Positions 25,134 through 32,363 of a stretch of 41,586 nt of DNA are shown here, in pieces (within the stretch, counting starts at the first letter, position 1; every line of letters starts with the position of its first letter). The notes under the pieces are model-generated. The model had not been told where the DNA came from. It saw nothing but the letters and a program-made list of their open reading frames with translations, and made no database searches. Source of the stretch: a virus. The stretch spans positions 1-41,586 of IMG/VR virus record IMGVR_UViG_3300036820_000432, one strand, 5' to 3'. A program made the position numbers and the translations under genes.

Positions 25134-26138
25134 TCAGCGCGCCGGCGCTACGGCCGCCAACACCGCCCGATATTGATACAGCGTTTCCTTGCTCCCGCGA
25201 TCGAGCGGCGCGCCGGCGCTGCCGTCCGCCTTGCGCGGCATCAGCTTGGCCGGATCGCTCGATTCGATACGATCCAGCAGGTGATCGAATTGCCCGAGGT
25301 CCATCGACGGCACGCCGGCAATCGCAAAGCCGCCACGCGGCTTATCGCCCGAATGGCAACTGGCGCATTTGAGCTGCACCTCGGCCATCATCGCCGTTTT
25401 CGGATCGCCCGCCGACGAAGGCACCGGCCCGGGCACGACGTTCAGCCGCCCGTCGTCGCCGACCTGCGCTTGAAACGAAAACGAGCGCTGGATCGTTTGC
25501 GGCGATTGCGGCTTGGTGGCATTGAGGGCCGCCGCGGCCGCGTTTCCCGTGGCCACGATTTTCGCCACCTCCAGTTGCGACGTCGTCAACTGTTGCACGG
25601 TGTCGTTGACGCCTTGAAAAGCTTTGCCAGCCAGCTCGTTTTGCTGCGATGCCAGCCGCACGGCCTGATTCAAGAATTGCGTGTAGTCGGGCGCATAGGC
25701 GGCGGCCCCGGCTTGATACGACTGCGGCGCGCCGTAGCTTGCGGTTTGGCTCGCATAACCATAGATCGTGCTCCCTTGGCCGGCGAGCGGTTGATAGCCG
25801 GCCAAAGGCACGGGCGCGGGCGAACTTGATCCGCCGGAAGCGGTGGGTACGAGCGGCTTGGGATAATACCATTGCCGCCAGCCGGTCGGGCTCGTGCGAT
25901 CGAGGATTGCTCCTTCGGCGTATTCGAGGCCGTCTTGCCAAAACGTCCCATCGGCATGCCGAACGATGACTTGGTTCGCCGCCAGATCGCCGACGGTCGG
26001 GGAGGCGTAAGCGCAGCCGCCGTAGTTGCAATAGCCATAGGAAGGCGAAGAACCGTAGAAACCGAACCCGTGCGCGCCGGCGATCGCCGGCACCAAGAGC
26101 GCGAGCAGCGCGGAGAGCGCGAACAAAAAATTTCGCAT
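25134..26138 (-). CDS. Exported protein with single CxxCH haem motif (cytochrome-like)
   Basis: The ATG at 26138 (MRNFLFALSALLALL) gives 334 residues and a clear signal peptide cleaved near AGA-HG (residue 22). The mature N-terminal half is rich in Tyr, Gly and Ser (GSSPSYGYCNYGGCAY), then helical. The C-terminal domain has the haem-binding CASCH at 258-262. A candidate distal ligand is Met300 in KLMPRKADGS, as in small c-type cytochromes of planctomycetes. Covalent haem would need a host cytochrome c maturation system in the periplasm-like space. Phage-borne cytochromes are very unusual. The role is unknown and could be redox or envelope-related. Confidence 0.6.
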   Translation of the reverse strand: MRNFLFALSALLALLVPAIAGAHGFGFYGSSPSYGYCNYGGCAYASPTVGDLAANQVIVRHADGTFWQDGLEYAEGAILDRTSPTGWRQWYYPKPLVPTASGGSSSPAPVPLAGYQPLAGQGSTIYGYASQTASYGAPQSYQAGAAAYAPDYTQFLNQAVRLASQQNELAGKAFQGVNDTVQQLTTSQLEVAKIVATGNAAAAALNATKPQSPQTIQRSFSFQAQVGDDGRLNVVPGPVPSSAGDPKTAMMAEVQLKCASCHSGDKPRGGFAIAGVPSMDLGQFDHLLDRIESSDPAKLMPRKADGSAGAPLDRGSKETLYQYRAVLAAVAPAR

Positions 26139-26147
26139 CGTTTGCCT

Positions 26148-26172
26148 CGTCATTCGTGTCATTCGTGGTTTG
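26148..26172. repeat. Family C element at a stop codon
   Basis: CGTCATTCGTGTCATTCGTG and GTTT at the end of the 26159-27919 gene. Its stop codon lies inside the element (TNHE then TGA). Confidence 0.7.
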
Positions 26173-27919
26173 TCGCTTCCGCCCGAAACGCCGCATCGCC
26201 ATAAACGGCTTCCCACTGAAACCGGTTCACGCTTTTGCCTTCTTTGAGCGCCGCGAGAATCGGATCCTCGGGCGATACCGGGGGCTCGCCGTCGCTATCG
26301 ACCACGGCCGCCAATGGTGGCCATAGGCGATTGAGTAGCGCGATGGCCATTTTGTCGTCCGGCGTCTGAAAACCGATCTCGAAGCAAGCCTGCCGCGGCG
26401 TTACCAGCGGGTAGCGATAATCGCCGTAGATGTGCGACAGTAGCTCGGCGGTGTCGGCCAGTTCGTGGCCGCCACTGGCCTTCCAGCTTGCCTCCTGGAA
26501 ATCATCGCGCCCGCGGGCCAGCGGCTTTTCGAAATTGCCGCCATACAATCCAGCCAGCAGTTGCACCTGCGCCGTGAGGTCCTTTCGATCGGCGAGCGCC
26601 AGATCGCCGAAGGCATTGAGGCTAGTGGCGAGGGGCGAGGGACGAGGGACGAGCAGCGACGCCACGTCATTCACCACCGGCTGTAGTTGGTCGTTCTTGC
26701 GATGGCAGCGGATGCAGCCGATCGCGCATTGCAGCCGCGCCGTGTGCGGCCGCGGCACCTCGTGATCTTGCACCACGTCGTCGGGCGCGCTGTCTTGCCT
26801 GCGACCATTCCCCGCGGCAAACAGGCCGTAGATCGGCAATCCGTTCGGCCGCACTCCAATGGCCTCGCGCGCCTTGTCGCGAAAATTGATCAGATTGCGA
26901 ATCGGGTCCGCCGCGGCGTCGACGTCGTCATCCGAGGGATCGTGCGTTTCGGTCGCCAAGCCGGCCGCGGTGCCGGGCCGCACCTGGTCGCTCGGCAAGA
27001 GATCGACGATCCGCGGCTTGCCGGTTACCTCGCTGCGAAACATCGCCACGCGATTCGCATTGGGCAGATCGCCCAGCTTGGCCCCCAGCTTCGCGAAAAA
27101 CTTTTGCTCCGCCGTTTTCTTGCTCGTCCCTCGTCGCTCGTCGCTCTGCTCGACGCCGGCGAAGTCGTAATACCGGCCGCCTTCGATCGTCGTCAGAATC
27201 ATCTTCAGAAACCAGTCCGCGCGCAGCACGGGCACGACGCTGACGCACTCGGCCTGCAATTCGCTCATCGCTTCGACACCGACGTGCGAACCGAACTCGA
27301 CGACGGTCTTGCCGTCGATCACGCGCGTCACGTGAAAATAAGGCTCGCCATGTTGCAGCGACCCGTACAGCTCGGCCAGCGACTGCGCCGAATCGTCGCC
27401 GGCCAGCTCGCGCAAGTTGATTCGTACCAGGATCGCGGGGACTTTCTGCGGCTCGGGGACTGCCCCATTTTGCGGACTCCGTGGAGCAAAAGGGGGCTGC
27501 CCCCCTCGCCCCGCCAGGAAGGCGTGAGGCATGAGGCTTGAGGCTTGAGGTACGAGGGGGCAGCGGACGATCACCTCGGATCGCGACACCGCGTCGTTGA
27601 CGCCCCAACCGACTGCGCCGGCCCAGGCTCGCGGATCGGCAGCCCAAGGCGGAATCCAGATATAGCGTATCCAGCGCCTGTCGCTCATCGGGAAAATCGT
27701 GCGCACGTCGCGCAAGGCAGCTCGCACGGCGTCGCGAGGAGTGGCCGCGGGAATAGGGACGAGGGGCGAGGGACGAGGGGCGAGCGAAGCAGGCGCGGGG
27801 ACGATCGGAGTCGGCGCTCGCGCGATGCTCGCGCCCTGCTCGGCGGGCGCCTGCGGACGGCCGGCGGTGGGCACGGTGAGGAGCATCAGGATTGCGAGGA
27901 GTAGAAAGAAGCGGCGCAA
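26159..27919 (-). CDS. Large exported CxxCH protein with four repeat-derived inserts
   Basis: This 586-residue protein starts MRRFFLLLAILMLLTV, a signal peptide cleaved near residue 20. A CIRCH motif at 402-406 (QCAIGCIRCHRKND) is a typical covalent haem site. Other conserved-looking parts are IRYIWIPPWAADP (84-96) and FEIGFQTPDDKM near the C-terminus. Four segments are repeat-derived: 43-56 (family A), 120-158 (family A variant, then family B), 257-271 (family A) and 420-433 (family A). These are in frame and not disruptive. It lies directly upstream of the other CxxCH gene and may form a complex with it. Confidence 0.6.
   Translation of the reverse strand: MRRFFLLLAILMLLTVPTAGRPQAPAEQGASIARAPTPIVPAPASLAPRPSPLVPIPAATPRDAVRAALRDVRTIFPMSDRRWIRYIWIPPWAADPRAWAGAVGWGVNDAVSRSEVIVRCPLVPQASSLMPHAFLAGRGGQPPFAPRSPQNGAVPEPQKVPAILVRINLRELAGDDSAQSLAELYGSLQHGEPYFHVTRVIDGKTVVEFGSHVGVEAMSELQAECVSVVPVLRADWFLKMILTTIEGGRYYDFAGVEQSDERRGTSKKTAEQKFFAKLGAKLGDLPNANRVAMFRSEVTGKPRIVDLLPSDQVRPGTAAGLATETHDPSDDDVDAAADPIRNLINFRDKAREAIGVRPNGLPIYGLFAAGNGRRQDSAPDDVVQDHEVPRPHTARLQCAIGCIRCHRKNDQLQPVVNDVASLLVPRPSPLATSLNAFGDLALADRKDLTAQVQLLAGLYGGNFEKPLARGRDDFQEASWKASGGHELADTAELLSHIYGDYRYPLVTPRQACFEIGFQTPDDKMAIALLNRLWPPLAAVVDSDGEPPVSPEDPILAALKEGKSVNRFQWEAVYGDAAFRAEATNHE
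27452..27509. repeat. Family B element inside the large CxxCH gene
   Basis: Diverged copy GGGGACTGCCCCATTTTGC, then GCAAAAGGGGGCTGCCCCC. It is translated as GRGGQPPFAPRSPQNGAVP. The adjacent AGGCTTGAGGCTTGAGG (27534-27550) is the family A variant also seen at 8071. Confidence 0.8.
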
Positions 27920-27931
27920 GGCATGTTCCCG

Positions 27932-28060
27932 CTAACCTCGCGGATGGTCTCGGTAATACTTTTTCAGCCGCTCGGCAGCCTGAGCCTCGCACGATGGCTT
28001 TGCACGCGGCGGCCGAAAGACGATCGCCGGCGGCTTCGGTTTTGGCTTGGCATCGCTCAT
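27932..28060 (-). CDS. Short basic protein, 42 residues
   Basis: The ATG at 28060 (MSDAKPKPKPPAIVF) yields 42 residues, Lys/Pro-rich then helical (AQAAERLKKYYRDHPRG). It lies between the papain-like protease gene (stop at 28072) and the large CxxCH gene (start 27919), with typical tight spacing. Such a short protein may be an inhibitor or accessory peptide, but this is speculation. Confidence 0.4.
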   Translation of the reverse strand: MSDAKPKPKPPAIVFRPPRAKPSCEAQAAERLKKYYRDHPRG

Positions 28061-28071
28061 GCAGTCGAACG

Positions 28072-28965
28072 CTAATTGAGACCGCGCGCCCGCCGTGATT
28101 CTTTCAGCTTCCGGAACATGGCGCGCGTGGGAGACTGCTTGCGCGTCCCTCGCCCCTTCGCCGGCAGAGCCGGCATCGGCGCGGGAGAAGGCGTCGGACT
28201 CGGCGACACGTCGGCGGTCTGCAGTACCCAAAAGTCGCTCGCCAACCGTGCCGACGTGACGTAGGCATACGGCATGGCAAAATAACCGGCCATGCCCCAG
28301 CTCGCGCCCCACGAATTGCGGACGATGAATCGCTGCGTCGCGTTGCAGTAGCCGACCGCCAGCACGGCGTGCCCGCCGACGGCCGATTCGAACAGCCGCG
28401 GCATCGGGACAATGCCGGTCTCGGCCACCTGGTCGCTCTCGAACGAGCTATACACCGTGAAGCCGAACACGAACGGCTTTCCAGCGGCCAGGCTGGCCTG
28501 CAATTGGGCGAGCTGCTGCTGGGCCCGCTGGTAGCAGGCCACCTTATGCAGCAGGGCATTGCTACAGGCCTGCGGATCCGGCTCGACGGTCACTTCAGCG
28601 GGCACATAGGGCCAATCGCTTTCGGGCGGAGCGCCCAGATTGGCAGCCTGGCTGACCACGTCGCGAATCTGCGCTCCGGCGTCGGTCGACGTGTCCCCTT
28701 CGAGCGCGCGGCCGTTGTAATACAGAAACAGTCGCGAAGGGGTAAAGTCCGCGAGCCCTTGCGCCAGCCGATCGAACTCGATCGCTCCGGCCGTGGCGTT
28801 TCCCGTGCAACTGCCTATGTCCCCTTGGTCATAGACGGCCGGGCATTGCGGCCGCAGATCGACCGCATCCGGCAGCGTCAACAGCCGCCGCGGATGGATG
28901 GCCAACAGATGGTCGCGATGATCTGGCAGGTCGGGCTTCCAGCCGTAGCGGCGAGTGCTTCTCAT
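28072..28965 (-). CDS. Papain-like cysteine protease (C1A)
   Basis: This 297-residue protein has the papain triad. Gln47 and Cys53 lie in VYDQGDIGSCTGNATAG, His199 in AVGGHAVLAVGY and Asn217 in VRNSWGASWG. The N-terminal region LPDAVDLRPQC matches mature enzymes with no visible signal peptide or prodomain. The C-terminus is Pro/Ser-rich with basic residues and family A-derived sequence (PSPTPSPAPMPALP, KGRGTRK). In a phage this might degrade host envelope proteins, serve in lysis or process virion proteins. No conventional endolysin is seen nearby, so lysis is a reasonable guess. Confidence 0.75.
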   Translation of the reverse strand: MRSTRRYGWKPDLPDHRDHLLAIHPRRLLTLPDAVDLRPQCPAVYDQGDIGSCTGNATAGAIEFDRLAQGLADFTPSRLFLYYNGRALEGDTSTDAGAQIRDVVSQAANLGAPPESDWPYVPAEVTVEPDPQACSNALLHKVACYQRAQQQLAQLQASLAAGKPFVFGFTVYSSFESDQVAETGIVPMPRLFESAVGGHAVLAVGYCNATQRFIVRNSWGASWGMAGYFAMPYAYVTSARLASDFWVLQTADVSPSPTPSPAPMPALPAKGRGTRKQSPTRAMFRKLKESRRARGLN

Positions 28966-29067
28966 TAGGGGCGAGGGGTTAGGGACGAAGGAAGAAAAAA
29001 GAGCGTCGGGGATTGTCCCTTTTTGCGGAGTCCGCGGAGCAAAAGGGGACCGCTCCCCTCTGCCCTG
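28966..29067. repeat. Spacer with family A arm and family B element
   Basis: Family A (GGGGCGAGGGGTTAGGGACG, 28969-28988), then family B (29006-29060: TCGGGGATTGTCCC, TTTTGCGGAGTCCGCGGAGC and AAAAGGGGACCGCTCCCC). It lies between the CsrA gene and the protease gene. Confidence 0.8.
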
Positions 29068-29265
29068 CTATTCGGGCTCACTCGGAAAGAAGCTCGGCGG
29101 CGCCTGGGCTTCGATGGCCAAAAACACTTCCTCGCGGTGCACCGGCACTTCGCGCGGGGCGTCGATCCCGATTAGCACGCGATCGCCGCGGATTGTGACG
29201 ATCGTGAGCGTCACGTCGCGACCGATGCGTATCTTTTCGTCGCGCTTGCGCGAAAGCACGAGCAT
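29068..29265 (-). CDS. csrA: CsrA translational regulator, canonical
   Basis: The ATG at 29265 (MLVLSRKRDEKIRIG) gives 65 residues, the normal length for CsrA. Recognisable elements are Leu4 and Ser5 in LVLSRK, the LTIVTIRGDRVLIGI core and the APREVPVHREEV signature with the RNA-binding Arg44. CsrA dimers bind GGA motifs in mRNA leaders and regulate translation. An earlier ATG at 29301 would translate repeat DNA. The family B element directly upstream contains GGGGAC and stem-loops. A second, shorter-signature CsrA-like gene lies at 37245-37478. Confidence 0.85.
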   Translation of the reverse strand: MLVLSRKRDEKIRIGRDVTLTIVTIRGDRVLIGIDAPREVPVHREEVFLAIEAQAPPSFFPSEPE

Positions 29266-29347
29266 AGGGCCTCGGGGACTGTTGCGGAGTTCGCGGAGCA
29301 AAAGGGGACTGTCCCCTTCGCCCCGCGTGAGATGCCATTTTCGTCGT
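29266..29347. repeat. Family B element in the CsrA leader
   Basis: Copy at 29271-29325 with CTCGGGGACTGTTGCGG, then GAGCAAAAGGGGACTGTCCCC spread over 29297-29317. It lies immediately upstream of the csrA start, so it would be in the mRNA leader. Confidence 0.8.
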
Positions 29348-29596
29348 CTACGCCGTCGCCGGCTGCATCGACTTGATCAATGCCATGATCGCCTGGAGCA
29401 CGGCCGGCAGGTTCTGCAACAGGTTCGAAAGCGCGCCGGCGATCGCTTGCTCGGTCTTGCTGGCGGCGGCCGCGGCGTAGGCGCGGCACGAAGGTGCGGC
29501 GCCGGCCAACAGGTTTTCGATCGCCGTCACGAGGGCCTCGATCTGCGGCAACCGGGCGACGACCCAAGCCATCACGACATTCATAGACGCTCTCAT
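29348..29596 (-). CDS. Small hydrophobic/amphipathic protein
   Basis: The ATG at 29596 (MRASMNVVMAWVV) gives 82 residues. It shares ATGA with the upstream 29593-29823 stop, which supports this start over the ATG at 29584. Two amphipathic or hydrophobic helices (VARLPQIEALVTAIENLL and LSNLLQNLPAVLQAIMALI) could be membrane-associated, holin-like or form an oligomer. It is coupled to the upstream gene. Confidence 0.45.
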   Translation of the reverse strand: MRASMNVVMAWVVARLPQIEALVTAIENLLAGAAPSCRAYAAAAASKTEQAIAGALSNLLQNLPAVLQAIMALIKSMQPATA

Positions 29597-29823
29597 GTGG
29601 AAGAATTCGCCGGCGGGGGCTCGAGAAAGAGATCCTCGATAAACGCCAGCAACAGCGGGGAATACGAATCCAAAAGGCGCTTCACCTCGGCGACGTCGTT
29701 CGCGCCCAAGCCTCGTTTGGCCGCCTTCTCCAACAGCCCGGCGCGCAGCGACGCATAGGTCACCGTCACTTTGACTACCGGCGGCGCCGGCGCGGGAGCA
29801 GGATTGGGAGCGGGATCGGGCAC
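29593..29823 (-). CDS. Pro-rich N-terminus, helical small protein
   Basis: A GTG at 29823 starts PDPAPNPAPAPAPPVV, followed by TVTYASLRAGLLEKAAKRG and VKRLLDSYSPLLLAFIEDLF. This gives 76 residues, partly hydrophobic. The stop TGA overlaps the next gene's ATG. Start assignment is tentative, because the upstream frame is long but is shadow sequence through repeat DNA. Confidence 0.4.
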   Translation of the reverse strand: MPDPAPNPAPAPAPPVVKVTVTYASLRAGLLEKAAKRGLGANDVAEVKRLLDSYSPLLLAFIEDLFLEPPPANSST

Positions 29824-29897
29824 GGGGCAACGGGCCAGGGGCGAGGGACGAGGGAAGCAAGTGCGAACACTATACGCGCTCGCGGCGCGCGTCCACT
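29824..29897. repeat. Family A arm spacer
   Basis: Plus strand GGGCCAGGGGCGAGGGACGA (29829-29848) and CACTCGCCCCTCGCC (29889-29903) flank an ATACGCGCTCGCGGCGCGCG block. It lies between the GNAT gene and the small protein gene. Confidence 0.65.
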
Positions 29898-30422
29898 TCA
29901 CTCGCCCCTCGCCGGGATCTCTTCGCGGCAATCGATCGCCTCGAACGGCGTTGGCTCGCGATCGTCGACGCGGCGCTCGAATTGCACGGCGGTCGAACGG
30001 TTTCGGCGGATCGTCGCCGACGCATGGAATCCACACGCCGACAGAAACTGCTGCACGCCCACCGCGCGCTCGTCGACTTCGGCCACGAGCCGCCGCAGGT
30101 TGCGGCGTTCGCACTCCGCGGCCAGGATCCCCAGGATCTCGCGGCCGTAGCCTTCCCGCCGCCGCTCCGGCACGACGACGCGCGACACGACGACGCGCGT
30201 CGGACGTTGCAGCGTGATCGCGTAGCCGACGCGCGAGTCGCGCGAGATCGGCCGCTCGCGGTAAAAAAATTCCAGAATGCGGCAGGCGCCGACGTCGCCC
30301 AGCCTCACCAGGTCGCCGTAGCTCAGCCGGTTCTCGAGGTCGAGTTGTTTTTCGAGGCCGCCGATCCAGAGCATCCCCTCCATGCCCGCGCGGCGCCACA
30401 CGATGCGAGAGAGGCCGGGCAT
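29898..30422 (-). CDS. GNAT-family N-acetyltransferase
   Basis: This 174-residue protein carries VSRVVVPERRREGYGREIL (residues 79-97). This includes the acetyl-CoA pyrophosphate loop R-x-x-G-Y-G (88-93) and the conserved following helix. A strand-helix pattern (LRRLVAEVDERAVGVQQFL) and ACGFHASATIRRNR are typical of the GNAT fold. The target is unknown. In phages, such enzymes may modify host RNA polymerase, toxins or DNA bases. It lies in the middle block next to the zinc-ribbon regulator. Confidence 0.7.
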   Translation of the reverse strand: MPGLSRIVWRRAGMEGMLWIGGLEKQLDLENRLSYGDLVRLGDVGACRILEFFYRERPISRDSRVGYAITLQRPTRVVVSRVVVPERRREGYGREILGILAAECERRNLRRLVAEVDERAVGVQQFLSACGFHASATIRRNRSTAVQFERRVDDREPTPFEAIDCREEIPARGE

Positions 30423-30574
30423 GGAGAAAGGGGTGGGGGTGAGGGTGAGGGGTTAGGTAAGGACGCGCGAGGCGGCGGCGTCCCGGGGGCTGTCCCCTTT
30501 TGCGGCATTCCGGGGCCGGCCCCCTTTTGCGGCGTCCGCGGAGCAAAAGGGGGCTGCCCCCCCTTGCTTGCACG
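30423..30574. repeat. Spacer with family A arm and two fused family B elements
   Basis: Family A arm GGTGAGGGTGAGGGG, then 30484-30566 with CTGTCCCCTTTTGCGG, GGCCGGCCCCCTTTTGCGG and GCAAAAGGGGGCTGCCCCC. Two copies are fused or nested. It lies between the zinc-ribbon gene and the GNAT gene. Confidence 0.8.
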
Positions 30575-31024
30575 TCACGCGTACCGCGTTCCGCGCGCGT
30601 CGCCCCTGCGCCGCTTGCGGCGCAGGGCGTTCAAGCGGTTCCTCTGGGCCGGCGTCAGATCGAGTGCCAGCGATTCGCACGCCGCGACGTGTTCGATCGT
30701 CCGTCGCAATCGCTTGGGCGCAACGCCCGCGGCTACCAGACTCTGACCGATCTTGGCTCGCATGGTTCGCGCCTTGCAGGTCCGGCAGGGGACGATTGCG
30801 TTCTTGCCGCCGCAGCCGCCGCAGCGGGCGCCATCGACGCGGATCTCGCCTGCTTCGAGCAGGTCGATCGGCCGGCCGGCGAGCACGTTATGCACGGCGC
30901 CGCGCGAGGGGGCGAAGCCATCGGCTGCCAGGCGCGCGCAAATGGCGCGCACCGACAATCCCCGCGCCGCCAACGTCCGCACCGCCCGCTTGATCTCCCC
31001 ATCCAGGGGTTTTCCGGTCGGCAT
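30575..31024 (-). CDS. Helix-turn-helix plus zinc-ribbon regulator, copy B
   Basis: The ATG at 31024 (MPTGKPLDGEIKRAV) gives 149 residues. An earlier ATG at 31078 would read through spacer. The helix-turn-helix is at about 14-50 (VRTLAARGLSVRAICAR, then SRGAVHNVLAG). A zinc ribbon is at Cys68, Cys71, Cys80 and Cys83 (CGGCGGKNAIVPCRTC), followed by a basic helical tail (LNALRRKRRRG). It has the same architecture as the 24361-24681 product. It is probably a transcription regulator; whether it binds the 14-bp palindrome is open. Confidence 0.65.
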   Translation of the reverse strand: MPTGKPLDGEIKRAVRTLAARGLSVRAICARLAADGFAPSRGAVHNVLAGRPIDLLEAGEIRVDGARCGGCGGKNAIVPCRTCKARTMRAKIGQSLVAAGVAPKRLRRTIEHVAACESLALDLTPAQRNRLNALRRKRRRGDARGTRYA

Positions 31025-31209
31025 CGTATCGTCCCTGGATTCGCCCGGCGAGGCGCGGCGCTGCGGGGCATCATCCACGAGGGCTTTACGCGAACGCTGT
31101 TGCGCTGAACAAGCGTCCCTCGGCCAGTCGTCGTTCGCCCTGAAGGGTCTTTGCCTCGCGGGTCTCTAGTCAAGCACATGGTAGCGGACAACCGCAAACT
31201 TCCGCGACG

Positions 31210-31722
31210 CTAAATCTGGCCGGGTGCCTGCAGAGGCAAGGGTGAGGGCGAGGAAGCGCAAGCGTCCGCATGCGCTCGTCCCACCCGGATCCTCTCGAGC
31301 TGCACCGCGCCGCTGACGTTTCCGTTGCGATGCTGGGCTTCGCGCGTGGTCACTCGCAGCAAAAGATTTTCCGTGAGCTCGATCGCCCGATCGGGCGGCT
31401 CGTAGGGAGTTTGCTTCGTCGTCGCCGGATCGAATGCCTCCTCGACGGCCTGGACGACCTTATCGCGCGTGATGGGGCCGAGCTGCATCAGGACCAATCC
31501 GAGCACGTGCTCGAGCTTCGGCTTCTTCGAGATTTGCGCGACCTGGTCGCCGCAGACGGTGACCGCGCCGCGAACGCGGATCGCGAAATCGACCGTTTGA
31601 TCGGGGCCTTCGGCGAGGGCCGGGCGAAATTTGCCTGCGTCTTTGACGGCCCGCTCGAGGGCCTGCCATTCGAGGGCCGTCAAATCGCCGAACAGCTTGG
31701 ATTGCCTGGGCGTGTTGCTCAT
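31210..31722 (-). CDS. Unknown early/middle protein with repeat-derived tail
   Basis: This 170-residue protein starts MSNTPRQSKLFGDL and contains FAIRVRGAVTVCGDQVAQI and LEHVLGLVLMQLGPITRDKV. It is helical and moderately charged. The last about 18 residues (ASSPSPLPLQAPGQI) derive from family A sequence. Its start ATG overlaps (ATGA) the upstream degenerate ORF at 31720-31861, showing it once had a coupled neighbour. No family recognised. Confidence 0.5.
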   Translation of the reverse strand: MSNTPRQSKLFGDLTALEWQALERAVKDAGKFRPALAEGPDQTVDFAIRVRGAVTVCGDQVAQISKKPKLEHVLGLVLMQLGPITRDKVVQAVEEAFDPATTKQTPYEPPDRAIELTENLLLRVTTREAQHRNGNVSGAVQLERIRVGRAHADACASSPSPLPLQAPGQI

Positions 31723-31861
31723 GGCCGCAATCTAGCGGCCGCGGCCGGGTGTCCACTTCCGCGCCGGCCGCGCCAGCTCTGCTTCACGGGAGCCTCCAAC
31801 CGGCGCGGTCCGCCAGCCACTTTATCCTTGGCGCAGCCCGCGCCCACTTGCCGGCGAGCAT
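31720..31861 (-). pseudogene. Degenerate junction copy of the 32849-33145/32364-32852 gene pair
   Basis: The ATG at 31861 opens a 25-codon frame ending WLADRAGWRLP at 31784, identical to the C-terminus of the 32849-33145 product. It is followed by a GTG frame (VKQSWRGRRG...) that mirrors the start of the 32364-32852 gene and ends with TGA overlapping the 31722 start. The shared 46 bases (31776-31821 and 32841-32886) mark a partial copy of this gene junction. Confidence 0.6.
31776..31821. repeat. Direct repeat R1, left copy (46 bp)
   Basis: This 46-base stretch starts GCTCTGCTTCACGGG and ends CCGCCAGCCACT. It is identical to 32841-32886. It marks the junction remnant described for 31720-31861. 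Confidence 0.9.
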
Positions 31862-31897
31862 CCTTGGCGGCCGGCCGCGATCATCACGTTCGTCGGT

Positions 31898-32356
31898 TCA
31901 ATCACGAGCGCCTCCTTCGGCGTGCTGCGCGAGCAGATCGAGCGGCAACTCGCCGTTGCGCCAGGCCTTTTCCATCCGCGCAATGAGCGCCGGGTCGAAC
32001 GCGTCAAGGCGGCTGTCGATGAAGACGGTGATCTGAAGGATCTCGCCTGGAGCGATCTCGATCGCCCATCGATGGCCAAGGTAGTGACGAGCAAGTAACG
32101 CGCGTCGCTCATCTTCCTCGGCGATCCGGATCGGCATTGGGGACGGTCGGCGGACTTTATGGAAAGTGCGGCCCGTCAGGCCCTCGATTTCCTGCAGCTC
32201 GATGCACGGCTTGGCGCCTTGCGGCTCGGGGGCCAAAAACGTCATCGGCCGCATCGCATAAGCCTGCTCAAAGCCGATCGTGTTGCGGCCGGCTTCAACC
32301 GGGTGAATCTGACCGTCGAGCGGGCCGCCGATGAAAAGGCGCGAGAAGATTTGCAT
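31898..32356 (-). CDS. Unknown protein with IGGPLDG start
   Basis: This 152-residue protein begins MQIFSRLFIGGPLDGQIH. The IGGPLDG signature is seen in many small phage-encoded proteins of unknown function. It contains IRIAEEDERRALLARHYL and an acidic C-terminus with helices (DPALIARMEKAWRNG). It lies between R1 left and R2 left, so it forms the interior of one repeat-bounded segment. Confidence 0.55.
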   Translation of the reverse strand: MQIFSRLFIGGPLDGQIHPVEAGRNTIGFEQAYAMRPMTFLAPEPQGAKPCIELQEIEGLTGRTFHKVRRPSPMPIRIAEEDERRALLARHYLGHRWAIEIAPGEILQITVFIDSRLDAFDPALIARMEKAWRNGELPLDLLAQHAEGGARD

Positions 32357-32363
32357 GGAACGA

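Noticed and set aside
31025-31209. Small ORFs in the spacer left of the 31210-31722 gene
   Set aside because: Frames here are short, Arg-rich and lack a ribosome site or coupling. I see nothing supportable.
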